From Sepiola atlantica (Eukaryota; Mollusca; Cephalopoda; Sepiida; Sepiolidae), in assembly GCA_963556195.1 (NCBI GenBank), contig OY744517.1:147572882-147636881 (forward strand): a stretch of 64,000 bases of DNA, written 5' to 3'. The notes under the pieces are model-generated. The model saw nothing but the letters and a program-made list of their open reading frames with translations. It searched no databases and was not told where the DNA came from. Positions 34,800-47,950 of this stretch are shown in pieces. The position numbers and the translations under genes were made by a program. How positions within the stretch are numbered: the stretch's first letter is position 1; each line of letters starts with the position of its first letter.

Positions 34800-36150
34800 A
34801 TGACATCATTAGGGACAATGACTTAGACTAAGGTTGCTACTTTCTCCTTTTTGTCCCATAGCACTATGTCAGGTTGAACAGTTCCGTTTTTTCTAGATAT
34901 GTAGCTGTAGGGATCGCATAGAAATAGTGGATTGTGTATAACTTATTTCCAACTGTTCTTTCTGGTATATGCTCCCAGGACTTGCTGCTACACTAGATAT
35001 TTAACTTTTTACATATAATCCAGTGAAGATATTTGCACACTCCGTGGTGTTGCATTGTATAGTAGCCATCTCTCAGTATTACCTTACGACTAGATTCAGC
35101 TGGCTCACACTCTCCACTTCTGTGTGACAGAACCTGCATTTGTTATTGTTGCTGAGACCACACATCTTTTTACTGGTATTGGTCATCAAGCCTTGATCTT
35201 GGGCAGCCATTATCATTCTCTCCTGATCATAATGCAGCGAGACTTTTTCAGCCAGTCTACAGAGCCTTCCTTATCTATATATTCCTGAGATAATTTATCT
35301 AGGAAATATTCAGCATGTTGTTGATTGACCCATTCTTCCAGTTTTCTGCAATAGAAAGTTTTGGTGTATTTCTGGCGGCTCTTCCGAACTATTTCCGTGG
35401 CAGGATTGTTTTCCGTTTCTGCCTCATTTGTACGACAGTCATGTACAAAATGTTTGGCAGGTTTTGTGATAGATGTTGTTCTGCTTCCTCTGGTTTCTTG
35501 GTGTTGGCATACCACCATAAAGTTTGGGTTCTGGGAGCTCTTCAGATATTGACCGGTGCTCACAATAGTGGCTCGATGTTGATGATCAATTTCTGAGAGA
35601 CCCATACCTCCTGCTTTTCTTGGTAGATACAGCTTTGGTAGACACTGGTTTCTATACATTACTCTGTACAGTGTCAACATTTTTCTCATTTTAGTGTCTA
35701 GTCTATTAATGTCCTTTTTTGGGCAAACAATAATTCCACAGCTGTATGATATCACTGGCATAGCTAGTTGGTTAATGGCAGTTACTTTGTTTCTGTTTGT
35801 AAGGTGTGGTTTGTAAATTTTTCTAACATGGCGTATATATTTTCTGAATAGTAGAGAAGATTCCTCTTCGGATCTTGAAATCGGAGATTTTTATTGTTCC
35901 ATTAGTGTGGTTTAATGTCATGGTTGTTTGCTACATATTTATATGTACTGCCATGGTTTTCTTGAAGACCGGATGGATCTTATATAGTTCAAGACAGCAC
36001 AGAAGCCATATGTGCGACACACTATGGTATGCCTTTTGGTAATCGATCCACGACATGCTTAGGTTTCTCTGCCTCTTTCTACAGTCCTCGGGAATGGTCT
36101 TATTGATCAACAACTAGTCCTTGGTGCCTAAACACTTCCTCCTGCACCCT
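34800..36150 (-). pseudogene. Decayed LINE, RT through restriction-like endonuclease region
   Basis: Reading the minus strand from 36113, SWIDYQKAYHSVSH is an RT catalytic block, although the second Asp region is missing. The 182-residue frame 35761-35213 has MPVISYSCGII, RLDTKMRKMLTLYRVMY, KLYLPRKAGGMGL and EEWVNQQHAEYFLDKL. A zinc-knuckle region CRFCHTEVES-like lies near 35130. Further left an RPDIVLW-like endonuclease block is decayed. The architecture is like that of the LINE at 3631-5260, but the sequence belongs to a different family. Multiple breaks are present. Confidence 0.72.
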
Positions 36151-36421
36151 GCTTGTTTTTTTTTTCAGGTACGCTCCAGTATGTGTGTGTTTAAGTTATC
36201 TTTAAATAATATGTCAAAATATAAGTTCTTATACGGGTGTCTAAATGTACAGCTATTTCAAGACTTGTTTACTTTTAGTTATACAAAATATCAGAAAATA
36301 TAAGAATAGCACTTTTCGTTTGAATAGAGTTTGATAAACAGATATTCAGCAATCGGGGAAGCATGAGAAAAATTATAAAGACAAAAAATACTTTGCTAAT
36401 ATCAGATAAGTTTGTAGACCA

Positions 36422-36730
<309 letters not shown>

Positions 36731-36944
36731 ATATATCATCTCACATAAAAAAATAATATTTATTTGCTCGCTGGGTTAGCTTGTTGGATGACATCGTCCT
36801 AGCGAGTATGAAATCCCACTTGTGAGACATCGGCCTCGGTTCTCAGTAGTTGGATGACTACACCCATTGTTGAGAAGAGTAGGTTCATTCCACAGTCGGC
36901 CTTCGCCGCGGTTTCCTTGATCTGCGTTAATTAATAACATTTTC
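36731..36944. other. Sequence between the two SINE copies
   Basis: Starts with TCATCTCACATAAAAA, which recurs at about 37126 after the other SINE and its (TA)n. The rest has no assignable feature but may be part of a third, older SINE. Confidence 0.4.
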
Positions 36945-37073
36945 TTGTATGTGGCGAGGTAGCTCAGTAGCATAGTACTCGTCTCGCATGCAAGTGACTC
37001 GGGTTTCGAATCATGAGTTCGGATGTGTGTGGCTTTCATGGTTTGTGTGGGCCGCGGCGTTATCTGATTGTGG

Positions 37074-37078
<5 letters not shown>
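36945..37078 (+). repeat. tRNA-derived SINE, plus copy
   Basis: GAGGTAGCTCAGTAGCATAG resembles tRNA box A, and CTCGGGTTTCGAATCATGAG resembles box B. The tail GTGTGGCTTTCATGGTTTG leads to TCTGATTGTGG and then (TA)n. Compared with the minus copy the middle segment is missing. Confidence 0.65.

Positions 37079-37124
<46 letters not shown>
37079..37124. repeat. (TA)n microsatellite at a SINE end
   Basis: Pure TA, directly after the SINE tail. Confidence 0.95.
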
Positions 37125-37126
<2 letters not shown>

Positions 37127-37179
37127 TCTCACATTCAAAAATAAATAAATATATATATTAAATAATATTTTACGTACGT

Positions 37180-37300
37180 ACGACGTCGTTTCGAGCTTAT
37201 GGCTCTCATCAGCGCAGGGAAGTAACAATCTCAGACGATCATAGGGCGCGAACCCGGTTTACAGAGACACATGACTATACGTAACTATATATATATAGTT
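37180..37300 (-). repeat. Possible SINE fragment
   Basis: On the minus strand AAACCGGGTTCGCGCC resembles a box B, followed by a CTGATGAGAGCC word like that of the SINE at 36545-36730. Box A is not recognisable. Confidence 0.35.
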
Positions 37301-37309
37301 AGGTATGGT

Positions 37310-37870
37310 CATATGTTTATGTATTTGTATGTACAAGATTCACTCCTAAACTAATTAACTGATTATTATAAATTTTGAAAGACATCTGCTAGGCGTAAGG
37401 TCTAAATATGGGCTATATTTAGTTTAATTTAGTTTCATCCAAAGCAGGTAAAAAGGGTTACAAGGCCTTCGTGAACATTCAGGTACCTCCTATTTTTATG
37501 AAATGTCAACAATAAGTATTAAAGATCAATGAATACATATTCCCCAAATATCAGTATATTAAAGGTATTTTAGTGGTGATAATATTAGCACAACGCACCA
37601 TTTAAAAATTTAAATATATCAATTTTGCATTAAATTTGATCCAGTCATTAAACACCAATTTAAAATTCTTCTTAAGCCTCCTTAAACTTAAGCTTTAAAT
37701 TTTAGACATTTTATAGAAATTAAAACATGTAATAGATTTAAAAAATTGGAACAAGAAATCTAGACATAAGGGTTAATTGCATTACATCTTAATTTTCATC
37801 TTCGTAATGAGACATAAATGTGATACAAAGCTGTTCTGATAAGTTTTCCGGTCCTAGGTTAGGTATTTTT
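37310..37870 (+). repeat. Dispersed repeat family B, copy 3
   Basis: The most complete plus-strand copy. It starts near GATTCACTCCTAAACTAATT and ends GGTATTTTTCTAG directly before (TA)n. No coding frame. Confidence 0.7.
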
Positions 37871-37873
37871 CTA

Positions 37874-37874
<1 letters not shown>

Positions 37875-37941
<67 letters not shown>
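37875..37941. repeat. (TA)n microsatellite between two repeat families
   Basis: Pure TA joining family B (left) to a Penelope-end-like repeat (right). Confidence 0.95.
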
Positions 37942-37946
<5 letters not shown>

Positions 37947-38070
37947 CTATTATTATTATTAATATTTCATGTATACATTATAATATTATATGGTGATATT
38001 ATATTGTGTAGAGACTTTCAGTATTTTCTTCAATAGTGCTCAATACGTGAATAGAGCTTAGTAGTATTCT
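37942..38070 (-). repeat. Penelope-like terminal repeat, fragment
   Basis: Shares TTTCATGTATACAT, TTTCAGTATTTTCTTCAA and GTGCTCAATACGTGA blocks with 2411-2549 and, inverted, with 54980-55127. It lies upstream of a Penelope-like coding relic on the opposite strand. Confidence 0.55.
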
Positions 38071-38379
38071 AATAACGTAAACCCAAAGTCCAATCACCCC
38101 TATTTGAACCGTAAAACATATTCCTAGTTCTATCGAATGTAGGCTTAGCAATAATTCTAGCAACGAAAATGTATTTAAGAAGTCAAACAAGATTTTTAAC
38201 ACAGATCTAAAAATAGTGGGTATAATAATATCGAGATTAAATATAGGCAACAGGATACTAATAACTGTAATAAAAATAACAATAGAGGCAGACAAATATC
38301 ATCTGTTGTACACCTCTCTATAACTATATGCTAAAAACTAAACTTGGCGATAAATCCCTAAACCTCATCAGACAAAATA

Positions 38380-39530
38380 TTCAATAAAAAATAATTTAAA
38401 CCCGTCATATAGTTGCTGCGAAAACTTCGAATTGATAATTAAAGTACACAATAACAATAAAACAAACGAGATTAGTTGAGAAAAAGAGGAAAATAAAATG
38501 CGGAAAAAAGTAATCAATATAACAACAATAAATATAACACTAAGAAGAACAATAATAATATAACCACAAGAAATATTAATAAATCAAACTCTAATAGAAA
38601 TTACCCAAATAGAAATAAGAAAGTTAATAATGAAGAGAAAGGCTTTAACTGTAGAACTCGTGCACTTTTCCTACTACAAAATAACTGCTTAGCCAAAGGT
38701 ATCGTTTGTCCAACCACAATATTTTCCAGAAAAATCCCGCTTATTCTTAGCATAAGTCGTAGAATTTCAAGCTTATATTCCAACTCTGACATTTGTAAAC
38801 AGGTCACTCCCGATTACAATAGAGATATCAAACAAAATCAACGATCAAACTTATCATATTCTCACTATTTAACAAGGAAAATCAGAAGAGGAACATTAGT
38901 TGGATCACACCATTTCTCATTAACGTTACACCTAATGAAGATAAATTCTTGAAACTAATAGACACGGATTTGTCTCAACACCACAACTGTCTTTTCAATA
39001 GAAATCCCATAAAAATAGGTTATATCTGCGATAAAGTTAATCTAATCTAATGGACAGTAAATCTGACACCGATTCAGTGCCAATATGTCCATATTGAGCC
39101 GGATATGACTGCCCATGATAGGAAATATATGAAGTAACATCCATTGTTTTCGAGGTCAAGATTGCACTAAATACGCTTAACTCGAAAAGCAACGGTTATA
39201 TGGGTATGACCAAGTGTCATTTTAAATAAGGATTTTACGCACATATCGCATAATTTAGACATGTAGATAAAAGTTCAGCGACAGCACAATCTGGAAGAGC
39301 ATAAGAGTTGAGAAATAATAACATTCAATACACCATCAAACGGAATATATTATCAAATGGAATATATTAGAAGATCCAGAAGGATATAATCCCAAATCAA
39401 AAAATGCAAAACGCACCGCCGAAAAGCTGAGGATTTTAAAATGTATCACCTTATAACCAGACACTTGCCTGAACCTTAAGTCTGAGATTTTTAGGATGTA
39501 TTTATTCATTAAGTATCTCATGACAAACTG
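38380..39530 (+). pseudogene. Penelope-like element relic (RT end plus GIY-YIG)
   Basis: Between 38900 and 39060 the plus strand gives SWITPF-like, INVTPNEDKFLKLIDTD and CLFNRNPIKIGYICD blocks. These resemble the region after the RT of Penelope-like elements. Then about 39190-39330 gives NGYMGMTKCHFK...FYAHIAH, the form of a GIY-YIG-type endonuclease core with Y and G residues but decayed. Stops are frequent. The upstream RT is not clearly readable. Confidence 0.55.
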
Positions 39531-40449
39531 AACCAGAAATTACAGCAGTCGCTAACTCTAGGTTATGGGTTTTGCGTAAATATTGGAGTGTGTAGATATA
39601 CGACCACAGGTTGGCGTAAAGTATGCTCTCGTACTAACTCGCTCAAATATATATTTAATATAAGATATTCATAATAATATTACCTGATTACTAATAGATT
39701 TTTGTGACTCATTTTTATACAAGACTTTATCTTTATATAACACACTTTTCATATTACACAATTCTTTTCTATACAAAAGCTCTTTATTGTTCAAGTTCAG
39801 TTATAAATTATACTGCTGTAAATTTAAGAATATATTAACTGAAATTTCATGGATTACCAATGAACTGAAAGAAATACTTTATATAATAATTAAGTAGGTC
39901 ACGGATGTGTGCACTCACTGCGTACGATTTTACGTACATATGGCATGGGCAATATTTTGTGCAAAACTCATGTTTCAGGTAGTTAGCAATTCATTTAGTA
40001 TTGAGTTGGCAACTAAGTTCTTGCCGTTTTTTATTTATTAAAATTTAAAAGATTTTATTAAAAAATAACAACTAATTAATTAATAATTTTACAAGTTTTT
40101 CCCTGCAAGCTTTTCAATACCTCGTTGATAGCAATTAAAACGCAAAATATAAACATAAACGTAAAAAAGAGGTGTCGAGAATGTTAATTTTTCTAAACTT
40201 GACATCGCATTTTAATGATCTGAAAATAAACAGAAATTAACTTTAATTAACTCGAAAAGAAACACAAGATAGAATACAAAATTGTTCTAAAATAAAACCC
40301 TAGAAAAACAAATTAGATTCCAAAATTTGAAAACACAGAAAATTCCAAGTCTAAAAAAAATTATAAGTACTTATTTGACAACCCAATACTTGTGATGCTA
40401 TTGCACAATAATTGGTAACTACATGAATCATGAATATTATGCAAAAATA
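39531..40449. other. AT-rich spacer
   Basis: Nothing recognised. Confidence 0.5.
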
Positions 40450-40700
40450 GCCCGCTAATCAGACGCAAGGAGTGCTCACACCTTTCACCTACTTTTGTAA
40501 GTAATTTCTAGACAGGAATCGCGTTAGGTTTAGGGTAAGGGTAAGGTTAGGGTTAGGCTAAAGCTTAGGGTGTACAAAACACAGAATAAACGCCAGGGTG
40601 AAACACATCGCGGAATGGTAGAGATCTATCTGTGCAAGATTATATTTCCCAATAACCTCCGAAATCACTGGTATATATGGATAATCAATATATAGTTTTC
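40450..40700 (+). repeat. Dispersed repeat family C, copy 2 (TTAGGG-like interior)
   Basis: Contains about ten TTAGGG-like words at 40524-40577 and the AGAATAAACGCCAG and ATCGCGGAATGG blocks shared with 25926-26140. Confidence 0.55.
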
Positions 40701-41750
40701 TAGTATTATAAATTAAAAATTAATATATATTCTGACCAACGTTATTGAGCTAGGATAATTTAACGTTTCTTAGAAAACAAGTCAGCCATTTTAATTAATT
40801 CATTCGTGCATTTATTTTTCTAGTTTTTAGATTATTTTGCTATTTATCGCAAATTATTAAAACAACTAAATTATATATATATATAAGACATCTCAGCAAC
40901 GTAAGATGATGCCGAGAAAAACGTAGTAGTTTGGTCAGACATAAATATTTGTTTTGTGGAATTAGGTGAGTTCAGCTGACGTAAAACATAATCGACGAAT
41001 CAACGACGCAATTAGAAAGTCGTATCTTTCTTTAACACAGCATACGCATGCGCGTAAACTGAATGGAATAAATAATTTAATATAGCGACTTAAGAAAAAA
41101 AAACTAACATCTCTGCGGATTAACGTCAACCTTTCTCCACCCACTTGATTACGCGCAGAGCATTCCTCGCCTACATTTTGGAGTGTATGTCGAAACTCTC
41201 ATAAATAACGGAACTCGTTTCATCGCGGGAATTTAAACGTACAAGAATAAAAAAAAAATAAAAAAACAAAGTAGAATTAACTTATAATCTTCTGGGATTG
41301 CGTGATAAAAAAGAACACGGGGCAATTTATTCAGCTTCGGTTTCTAAAAGTGTTGCTAAATAAAACTTGTGGATTTCTGACCAGAAATAAAAATTTAAAA
41401 ACCACGTTACCCTACGCGCATTTTTTTATGTAATGAAACTTTTAGAGTTAGAGATGTTCAAAATGACCTATACTTTTTCTCAATATCTCTTTAGCATAAA
41501 CCCAGTATAATAATAATCAAAAAAATCATTTATTTATGAAAAAAAGATTTTTATAGTTCGGATGGCTCAGATAGTCAATACTGTTTCTCCATCTCTCCTG
41601 ACCACAAGACTAGTTTAATGATACACAAATCTGCATTTATATATTATTAGAATAAAATCGGTAACCCATTGAGTTCGAATCATGAAAAGTGAGTTTGTAA
41701 AGAGTTACATATAAAGTAACAAGAGATAATTTAAAAATTAGTCCTTTTGT
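40701..41750. other. AT-rich spacer
   Basis: A GGATGGCTCAGATAGTCAAT word near 41560 looks like a weak tRNA box A, but no convincing box B follows. Otherwise nothing is recognised. Confidence 0.45.
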
Positions 41751-41754
41751 TTTT

Positions 41755-41781
41755 TCTCTCTCTCTCCCTCTTTCTCTCTCT

Positions 41782-41866
<85 letters not shown>

Positions 41867-41976
41867 TCATCTACGGGTTAAATAGTATCGCGACATGTTG
41901 ACATGTTCCAGTTTCCTTATAATGGACTATTTTTTATTCTTCCTTGTTTTTATTAGCTTTGAATGTTAATTAACAG

Positions 41977-42027
<51 letters not shown>
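41755..42027. repeat. (TC)n-(TA)n and (TA)n microsatellites
   Basis: TC 41755-41782, TA 41785-41861, and a separate TA array 41981-42027. Confidence 0.95.
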
Positions 42028-42029
<2 letters not shown>

Positions 42030-43425
42030 CAAACTCAAGTGATAAGCCTAATAGATACTAGACATTCCAACAGTATTAATATTTTATTCCAAAGCAGTTA
42101 TAAATGAGATATTTTTCGACAAAGATAAGGTTTCTTATCAATCAAACTTGCTATTTTTAAATAACAACTGTTTCTTCATAGCCAATACAATCGGAACATT
42201 GTAAATAACAAAGTTCGAATCTTATAGACAAATGAATCTTCAGCTTTACAGAAAAAAAAGTAGGTACATCTCGACGATGAAGTATTTAATCGATACGGAA
42301 AAATGTCCATTTTCCCTTCGATACTCGCGGCGAATAAAACATAGTCCGCCATTTTTTCAGCTTTAAAGAATTCTAAAAAGTATCTACGGTTGGGAAATGG
42401 CGTACTGTGTTTTTTAATGAAATGATTAATATCATATGAGATAAGAGCGAATCGTCAAACAACATACAGTGAGAGAGAGTGAGAATGATAGATAGAAATT
42501 AGTAAGAGATGGGTCACTTGATGAGTTAATTGCAAATTGCGGCTAATTACAACAATAAGAATGGAAGATTTTTCAAACATATCCTTAAAGTAAAGAATAT
42601 TTTAGTTATGTATTTTGTTTGATTAAAATATCTCTGAAACAAGTATTAGGGAAACAAAATTTGATTAACTTTGCTTTAGTTAGTAAATTTTGTAGAGTGT
42701 TACGGTTAGGATTAGGAAATATATCAAAAAGAATGACAAAGTCAATCCATACAAAAATAAATTTTGGAGAAATAGCCGAACATACAATCACTGGTAAGAA
42801 ACCTAAAATGAAAGGGCGTCTCGGTATTAGGAGCGGGTCGTTCAGTAGGGGGCAGATTAGCAGTAACGAGAATTTTTTGCCGGCAGTCAGGTGAAAGGGA
42901 TTCGCTTAATGAAAAATCTCGGGCAGACTGTATGGAATATTTCTTGAGCGTAGCTTAAATATCAATTAGGTATCTCCCAGCGCATGGCGCCAATATTGTA
43001 AACTACTTTCCTTTAAACCCATTACTTTTAGTGAAAACAAAAATAATTACGGATTATTATCGATTGAATGCAATATTTTCTGATTACAACGCGATTCAAT
43101 TTTTCGGTGTAATTAGGGGTTCAGTTTTTATGTAAGTTTAACGTAAAATTATCTCTGTTCTCGAGTGGATATTTTTGGGGACCTGTATATATTTTAGAAT
43201 GGTTGAGTAGGCAGGGGGATAGGGTGTTATATACATTTGTTACATAAGGAGGGCCGTGTTTCTATGGAAAGGTTTGAGTGACAAACGGAAGTCGATGAAA
43301 TCACGTGACTTATGGACGGGGATTTTCTGTCTCTTGGTCTGGCGATACTCCAATGAGGAAAGACGTGTCAATGGCGCCTTCCCCAATGAGGCAACAGCGA
43401 GGTTGTGTGGAGTGAGACGAGCTAT
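42028..43425. other. Spacer without recognised gene
   Basis: The longest open frame, 42619-42894, is 91 residues, lysine- and serine-rich at its end, with no recognisable motif. I do not call it a gene. Confidence 0.4.
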
Positions 43426-43429
43426 CTAC

Positions 43430-43470
43430 CTTTCTCTCTCCCTCTCTCCCCTTCTTTCTCTCTCTCTCTT

Positions 43471-43501
<31 letters not shown>

Positions 43502-43751
43502 CTCTCTCATTGATAAGTGAAAATATAACACGTTTTCAAACGCATTCTAAGATATTCTTTAGTTCTGAGATCGGATTGTTTTTAGAAACATCCATCTTAA
43601 TTTTCTCATTAGCCGTAATTTATAATTAACTGAACAAGTCAGCAAACCCTCACTTTGTTAGCTATATATTTATCTCGCCTTCACGTACTTTGTGTTGATT
43701 CAACCAATCACTAACAATGTTTAATGTCTCTCCAAGCATTTAGAAAAAAAG

Positions 43752-43828
<77 letters not shown>
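43430..43828. repeat. (TC)n microsatellites
   Basis: Interrupted CT/TTTC run 43430-43508 and a long pure CT array 43754-43828 that abuts repeat family A. Confidence 0.95.
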
Positions 43829-43831
<3 letters not shown>

Positions 43832-43920
43832 TTCATCTAGTCTGGTGGAGTATCTAGCTTGAGGTAACATTACTTGGAGTAGATGCACTATTCCTCGTAT
43901 GAGCCAGTGTATAGCTGTGT
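43829..43920 (+). repeat. Dispersed repeat family A, copy 2
   Basis: AATTCATCTAGTCTGGTGGAG and the following GGTAACATTACTTGGAG block match 843-935. Confidence 0.55.
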
Positions 43921-44580
43921 TGAGGGGATCTTATTTGGGCTTCGAATACTATGTAAATTTGAATATTTGGTCAGTGTTTACTTGTGGTGGAAGTATCCTC
44001 ATGTCAGGTTGTCCTGATAAACCCTTGTACAGATAGACCGAAGTCACTCGAGGATTGTGTCTAGTAGGTAATTAAACATATTTATGCATATATTTTTAAT
44101 GAATAATACAAAACTTTCACAGTAAAAGCTTGATGAATCTTAATTTTTAACAACAGAGCATATATAAATAACCATGTTTTTATTTCATTATTCTCATTTT
44201 TATTTTTTCACATTTCCAAAAAACATAACATTTCTGTGAGATATATTTTTACGGTCCATTTCATTTGTCTTGAGCCAAACGATATTTTATGTCAATATCG
44301 TCTCAGCAACATTACAAGACCAGCAGAAAAAATCACAAAAATTAAAAATTTCTTGGATTAAAGTGTCTTAAAAAAAACTGCACTATACAGTGGTTCATTT
44401 TTCGGTGAACCCAAATAAAAAAAACAAAGAAAAGAGTAAACTCACATGTGGAGGAACCCACTAGTACGCCATTTTGAATTTTACAGTTCAGAGCTAGTAC
44501 ATCCTAAAAATTGTGTGGACATTTATAAATTTAATTTTAATTCAGTAATATTTCTTAAAATAGTTAATAATTTCTATAAT
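43921..44580. other. AT-rich spacer
   Basis: Nothing recognised. The open frame running into the TA array at 44581 is an artefact. Confidence 0.5.
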
Positions 44581-44581
44581 T

Positions 44582-44645
<64 letters not shown>
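44581..44645. repeat. (TA)n microsatellite at a Penelope-like 3' end
   Basis: Pure TA with one TATGTATA interruption. Confidence 0.95.
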
Positions 44646-44649
<4 letters not shown>

Positions 44650-45480
44650 CATTATTTCATATATATACATAAAATGTTATAAGAGGATATAATTTTTTAT
44701 GTATCAATTTTAGAGCTATGTAGTAAGTTATGAAAATATATTTATGGTAATCAAGCAACACAGAGGCTTCCGCGTTTCATCCCCGGAGGGAATTGTCAGG
44801 CTAAAATGCATGGAGTTAGTTTTGCTTGATGTTTTTATAGACACACCCAGCTAGTTAACTAATCAGATTCTTCGTTCTTCCCTTAGACAATCTCACGAAC
44901 AAAGGTTCAGGTTTATTTTAATTCTTATTTTCTATTCTATTGTTCTGTTTCCTATAGGATGACTCATCCATGTTTATTTGTTGTATCAATATAATGGGTA
45001 ACTTTATTTAACACGTGATTGCTTGTATTTCTATTTTAGGTTTCATTTTTAAAGTTTTTAGGGTTTTCGTTTTAAAATTTCTCATTCTGACATAATCTAC
45101 ACGGGTCGTCTAAATTTCTACATGTACTGGCCTGTCGTATTATTTTCCATTCAATTATTGATGAGCGTCTGTTTTTTTAGCTTCCAATAATGGTTTGCTA
45201 GTGCCGTTTTAATTCTACGTTCTCTGTTTTTAAATTTGCTGTTGTGGTCGTAATATCTGGTTTTAAAATCTAGGGAGGTCATACCCACGTAGTACTTCTT
45301 GTTATTCGGTCTTTCTTTGGCAAATATTCTAGCTTGGTAAACAATACTTTTTGTTAGGCATTTATTTTCTAGTGGACAAAGTGTACGATTTGAAATCCTA
45401 AACTTTAAAGACCCCCAAAACCTATTAAACTGTAGAAGTGAACTAGCAAACAACTGCCTGCGCAGAATAAAATTTACCTT
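44646..45480 (-). pseudogene. Penelope-like element 3' part with GIY-YIG endonuclease
   Basis: A 100-residue minus-strand frame (45453-45151) gives NRTLCPLENKCLTKSIVYQA, then KYYVGMTSLDFKTRYYDH and LANHYWKLKKQ. After it come WKIIRQA and CRLCQNEKF. This is the Cys-rich block, the GIY-YIG nuclease core (YYVG, then R and H) and the C-terminal Cys pair characteristic of EN(+) Penelope-like retroelements. The 3' flank continues to the (TA)n at 44581 and includes a GATGAAACGCGG-type block (minus strand) shared with 54547-54979. The RT domain is missing, so this is a 5'-truncated copy. Confidence 0.8.
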
Positions 45481-46619
45481 AGATTAAAAATACTTAATAA
45501 ATAAATAAATAAACAAATAAATAAATAAAACTAAACTAAATTAAAACCTAAAAACTTGTGTATAAATTATTTAAGTGTCCAATCAAAATAGCCAATAGTT
45601 AATAAAATGTATTAAGAATTATTTATATAAGTAGGTAAATACAAAAATAAAAATATATCTAAGTTAAAGAGAAAGAGAGAAAAAGTTGGGGTGGTTTCAA
45701 ATTTATATATACGGAAAAACAATGATAGTTAATGGGCTGAAATGAAGTTAACAGTTTGGCTAGCAGTGATATGCATAAAATATCCAATCAAAATAATCAA
45801 TATATGAATAAAGGAAAATAGCAACGTATAAGTTGAAAGATAATGCAAATAAATAAGTAAAAATATATTTTTAAAAAGTATGAAGAAGGTGAAAGGGGGG
45901 ATAACTAATTAAATTTAAATTAAAAACACGAAAACAAACAAAAACTATAAGTTCAAGAGCAGTAATTAATACGATTATTTTAATCCCCAATTTATTATAT
46001 ATCTAATTAAAAATTTAAAATATTTTAAAGAATATTTTAAAATAATATTTCTAAAGAAACAATAAACAAATGTCAATTATTTAGAGAAGTTAATATTTTT
46101 AAAGATTCATTTAGAATATTCATTGAACAGGAAATGCCTAATAAAAAGTCCTAAACATTACCAGCCAACAGAGTAATATTTAAGAGATTTTTATATCGCA
46201 TATTTCCCAAATATTTAGACTGTTACATAATTTTTTAAACTTAACTATATATAATTTATTTAAATTTTGGTATTATTATAACCATGAATTATTTATTAAT
46301 CTATAATGAGGGTTATTTATTATTCAAAATGTTATATATGCCAAAATACTTTAGAAATGCTTGTGGAGCGTGATGGTGGTTTGTAATCATTGGGTTATGT
46401 ATTTTTGCAGAAGGACACAAACTTAATTGTAGATAAAATAATTAATAAAAAAACGTTTCTGATAGAGGGATTTGGAAACCATGATTACCGATGCTTGCAA
46501 CATGCCTGACACTTCACTAATTGAATCAAAAATAGTAAATTTTAATCCTCCACTCTATTATAAAGACCAATCGGTATTTATTTATTTATTTGCATATTTC
46601 ATATACATAAATTTACACA
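45481..46619. other. Very AT-rich spacer
   Basis: Begins with AAAT tandem units (about 45493-45535). No other feature is recognised. Confidence 0.5.
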
Positions 46620-46955
46620 AAAGTTAGCGAGTAAAAAACGTGCGTTTTTCTAGCATCCAGACGAAACGATTTCAAGTTCTGAAGGAAAGCTGGAAACAAA
46701 ATAGCAAGTTAGACAAACCCCGCCGTCTTAAATGAATTCAGAAAACCCCTTTAATCTAAATAAAATGTCAACGGTAGGGGTTTAATGTCATCAGAAATGG
46801 TAATAATAATTTGTATATGAAAGATTATATTACTGACACAATTCTATGTTTTTATATGAATATTTATGCGAACACTGGCGAAGAATTATTTTTTTTTTCG
46901 TCATTTTTTTACGGATGGTGTACACTAGTAATGTATATAACAATTTAAAGTAACA
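46620..46955 (+). repeat. Dispersed repeat family D, copy 2
   Basis: See copy 1 at 31281-31645 for the shared blocks. This copy lacks the CT expansion. Confidence 0.6.
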
Positions 46956-47160
46956 CTTTTCTACTTGACGCGCAGAAAATAAATATTTAAGATCGTTTCT
47001 TCAGCTACTCCCAGACTTCTTTTGACGAATGAATCACCCTTTATCAAGGCGAAATGCCACTCGAGGATAAGGATTAAGTATATACTGACAGTCGAATGAT
47101 TAAGAATACTATGAGAGAATTGAAAATAGTGAATGGAATGAATAAAAGATAATTACTTAT

Positions 47161-47506
47161 ATCTTGGCCTTTTGGCTAAGATCAAAGTGTAGTATCTGTT
47201 CCGATGGATACTGCACCCCATAGACTTGTATTGTCTTGGCCTTCAGGGCTTGATTTACGCCGGTCTATGGGTCTGTCCTGTGCAGTTCTAGGAGATCCAC
47301 CCTCCCAGGCTTTGCCTCCCCTCTTTGGGAAGGAGTAAGTTTATTGCTTACTGTCTGAGGTGCCCTACCGGGGAATGCCGACGGGGCTGCCCACGCAATT
47401 TTTAAACCCCACTTTCCCGACCCGACCTTGGGTCACATCTTACTTGTGGGAGTAAGATAAAAACTGGCCTTGTGCCTAACTCCTGGAGAGGAGTAAATCA
47501 ATACTT
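47161..47506 (+). repeat. U2-snRNA-headed SINE, copy 2
   Basis: Better preserved than copy 1. It starts ATCTTGGCCTTTTGGCTAAG and then GTGTAGTATCTGTTC, closely following the first 40 bases of U2 snRNA. The body is shared with 34069-34408. A 7-base word TACTTAT precedes (47154-47160) and closes (47503-47509) the element, consistent with a short target duplication, although its first four bases are also in copy 1. The downstream U2 domains are absent, so it is not a spliceosomal RNA gene. Confidence 0.8.
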
Positions 47507-47950
47507 ATGAGGACAGTGTTTATTGACATTGGATTTGAAGATGGCCATGTTGTAACCCGCAGGTAAACAATATTGTAGTAACATGTTCCATGGATAAAAA
47601 TGTTATTGACATCCGGATGTACTTATTATCGCTTCGTGTTGAAAATAAATACTTATTGAAGTTTTTCTGATAATATTTGGGATGGGCAGGAACTGGTTGT
47701 TATTCTGATGCTAAATCCGTTCTTGAGAACCACTTTCTGACCATAAAATTTCGAAGACAACAAATTTACATTAGATGTTACTGGATATCTGTCTGTTTTG
47801 CTGACGTAATTCTGAAAACTGTAACTTTCTACGGGGTGAGTACATTCTATGTGTTTTCGATTGCATCCCACGTATATTTAGGAGGGCATACGATTCCGGC
47901 CTCCTTAACTATTTCTTCTTTTGAGATGTGAAATTTATGGTTCGTATTAT
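47507..47950. other. Unassigned sequence left of foldback copy 2
   Basis: Short frames on both strands, no recognised domain. It may include a lost left arm of the foldback element. Confidence 0.4.

Noticed and set aside
36955..37023. A functional tRNA gene
   Set aside because: Box A and B are recognisable but no closed acceptor stem or clean anticodon arm is seen, and the sequence recurs inverted with a SINE tail.
42619..42894. 91-residue frame as a host gene
   Set aside because: No recognisable motif, no splice or promoter evidence, length within chance expectation for this window.
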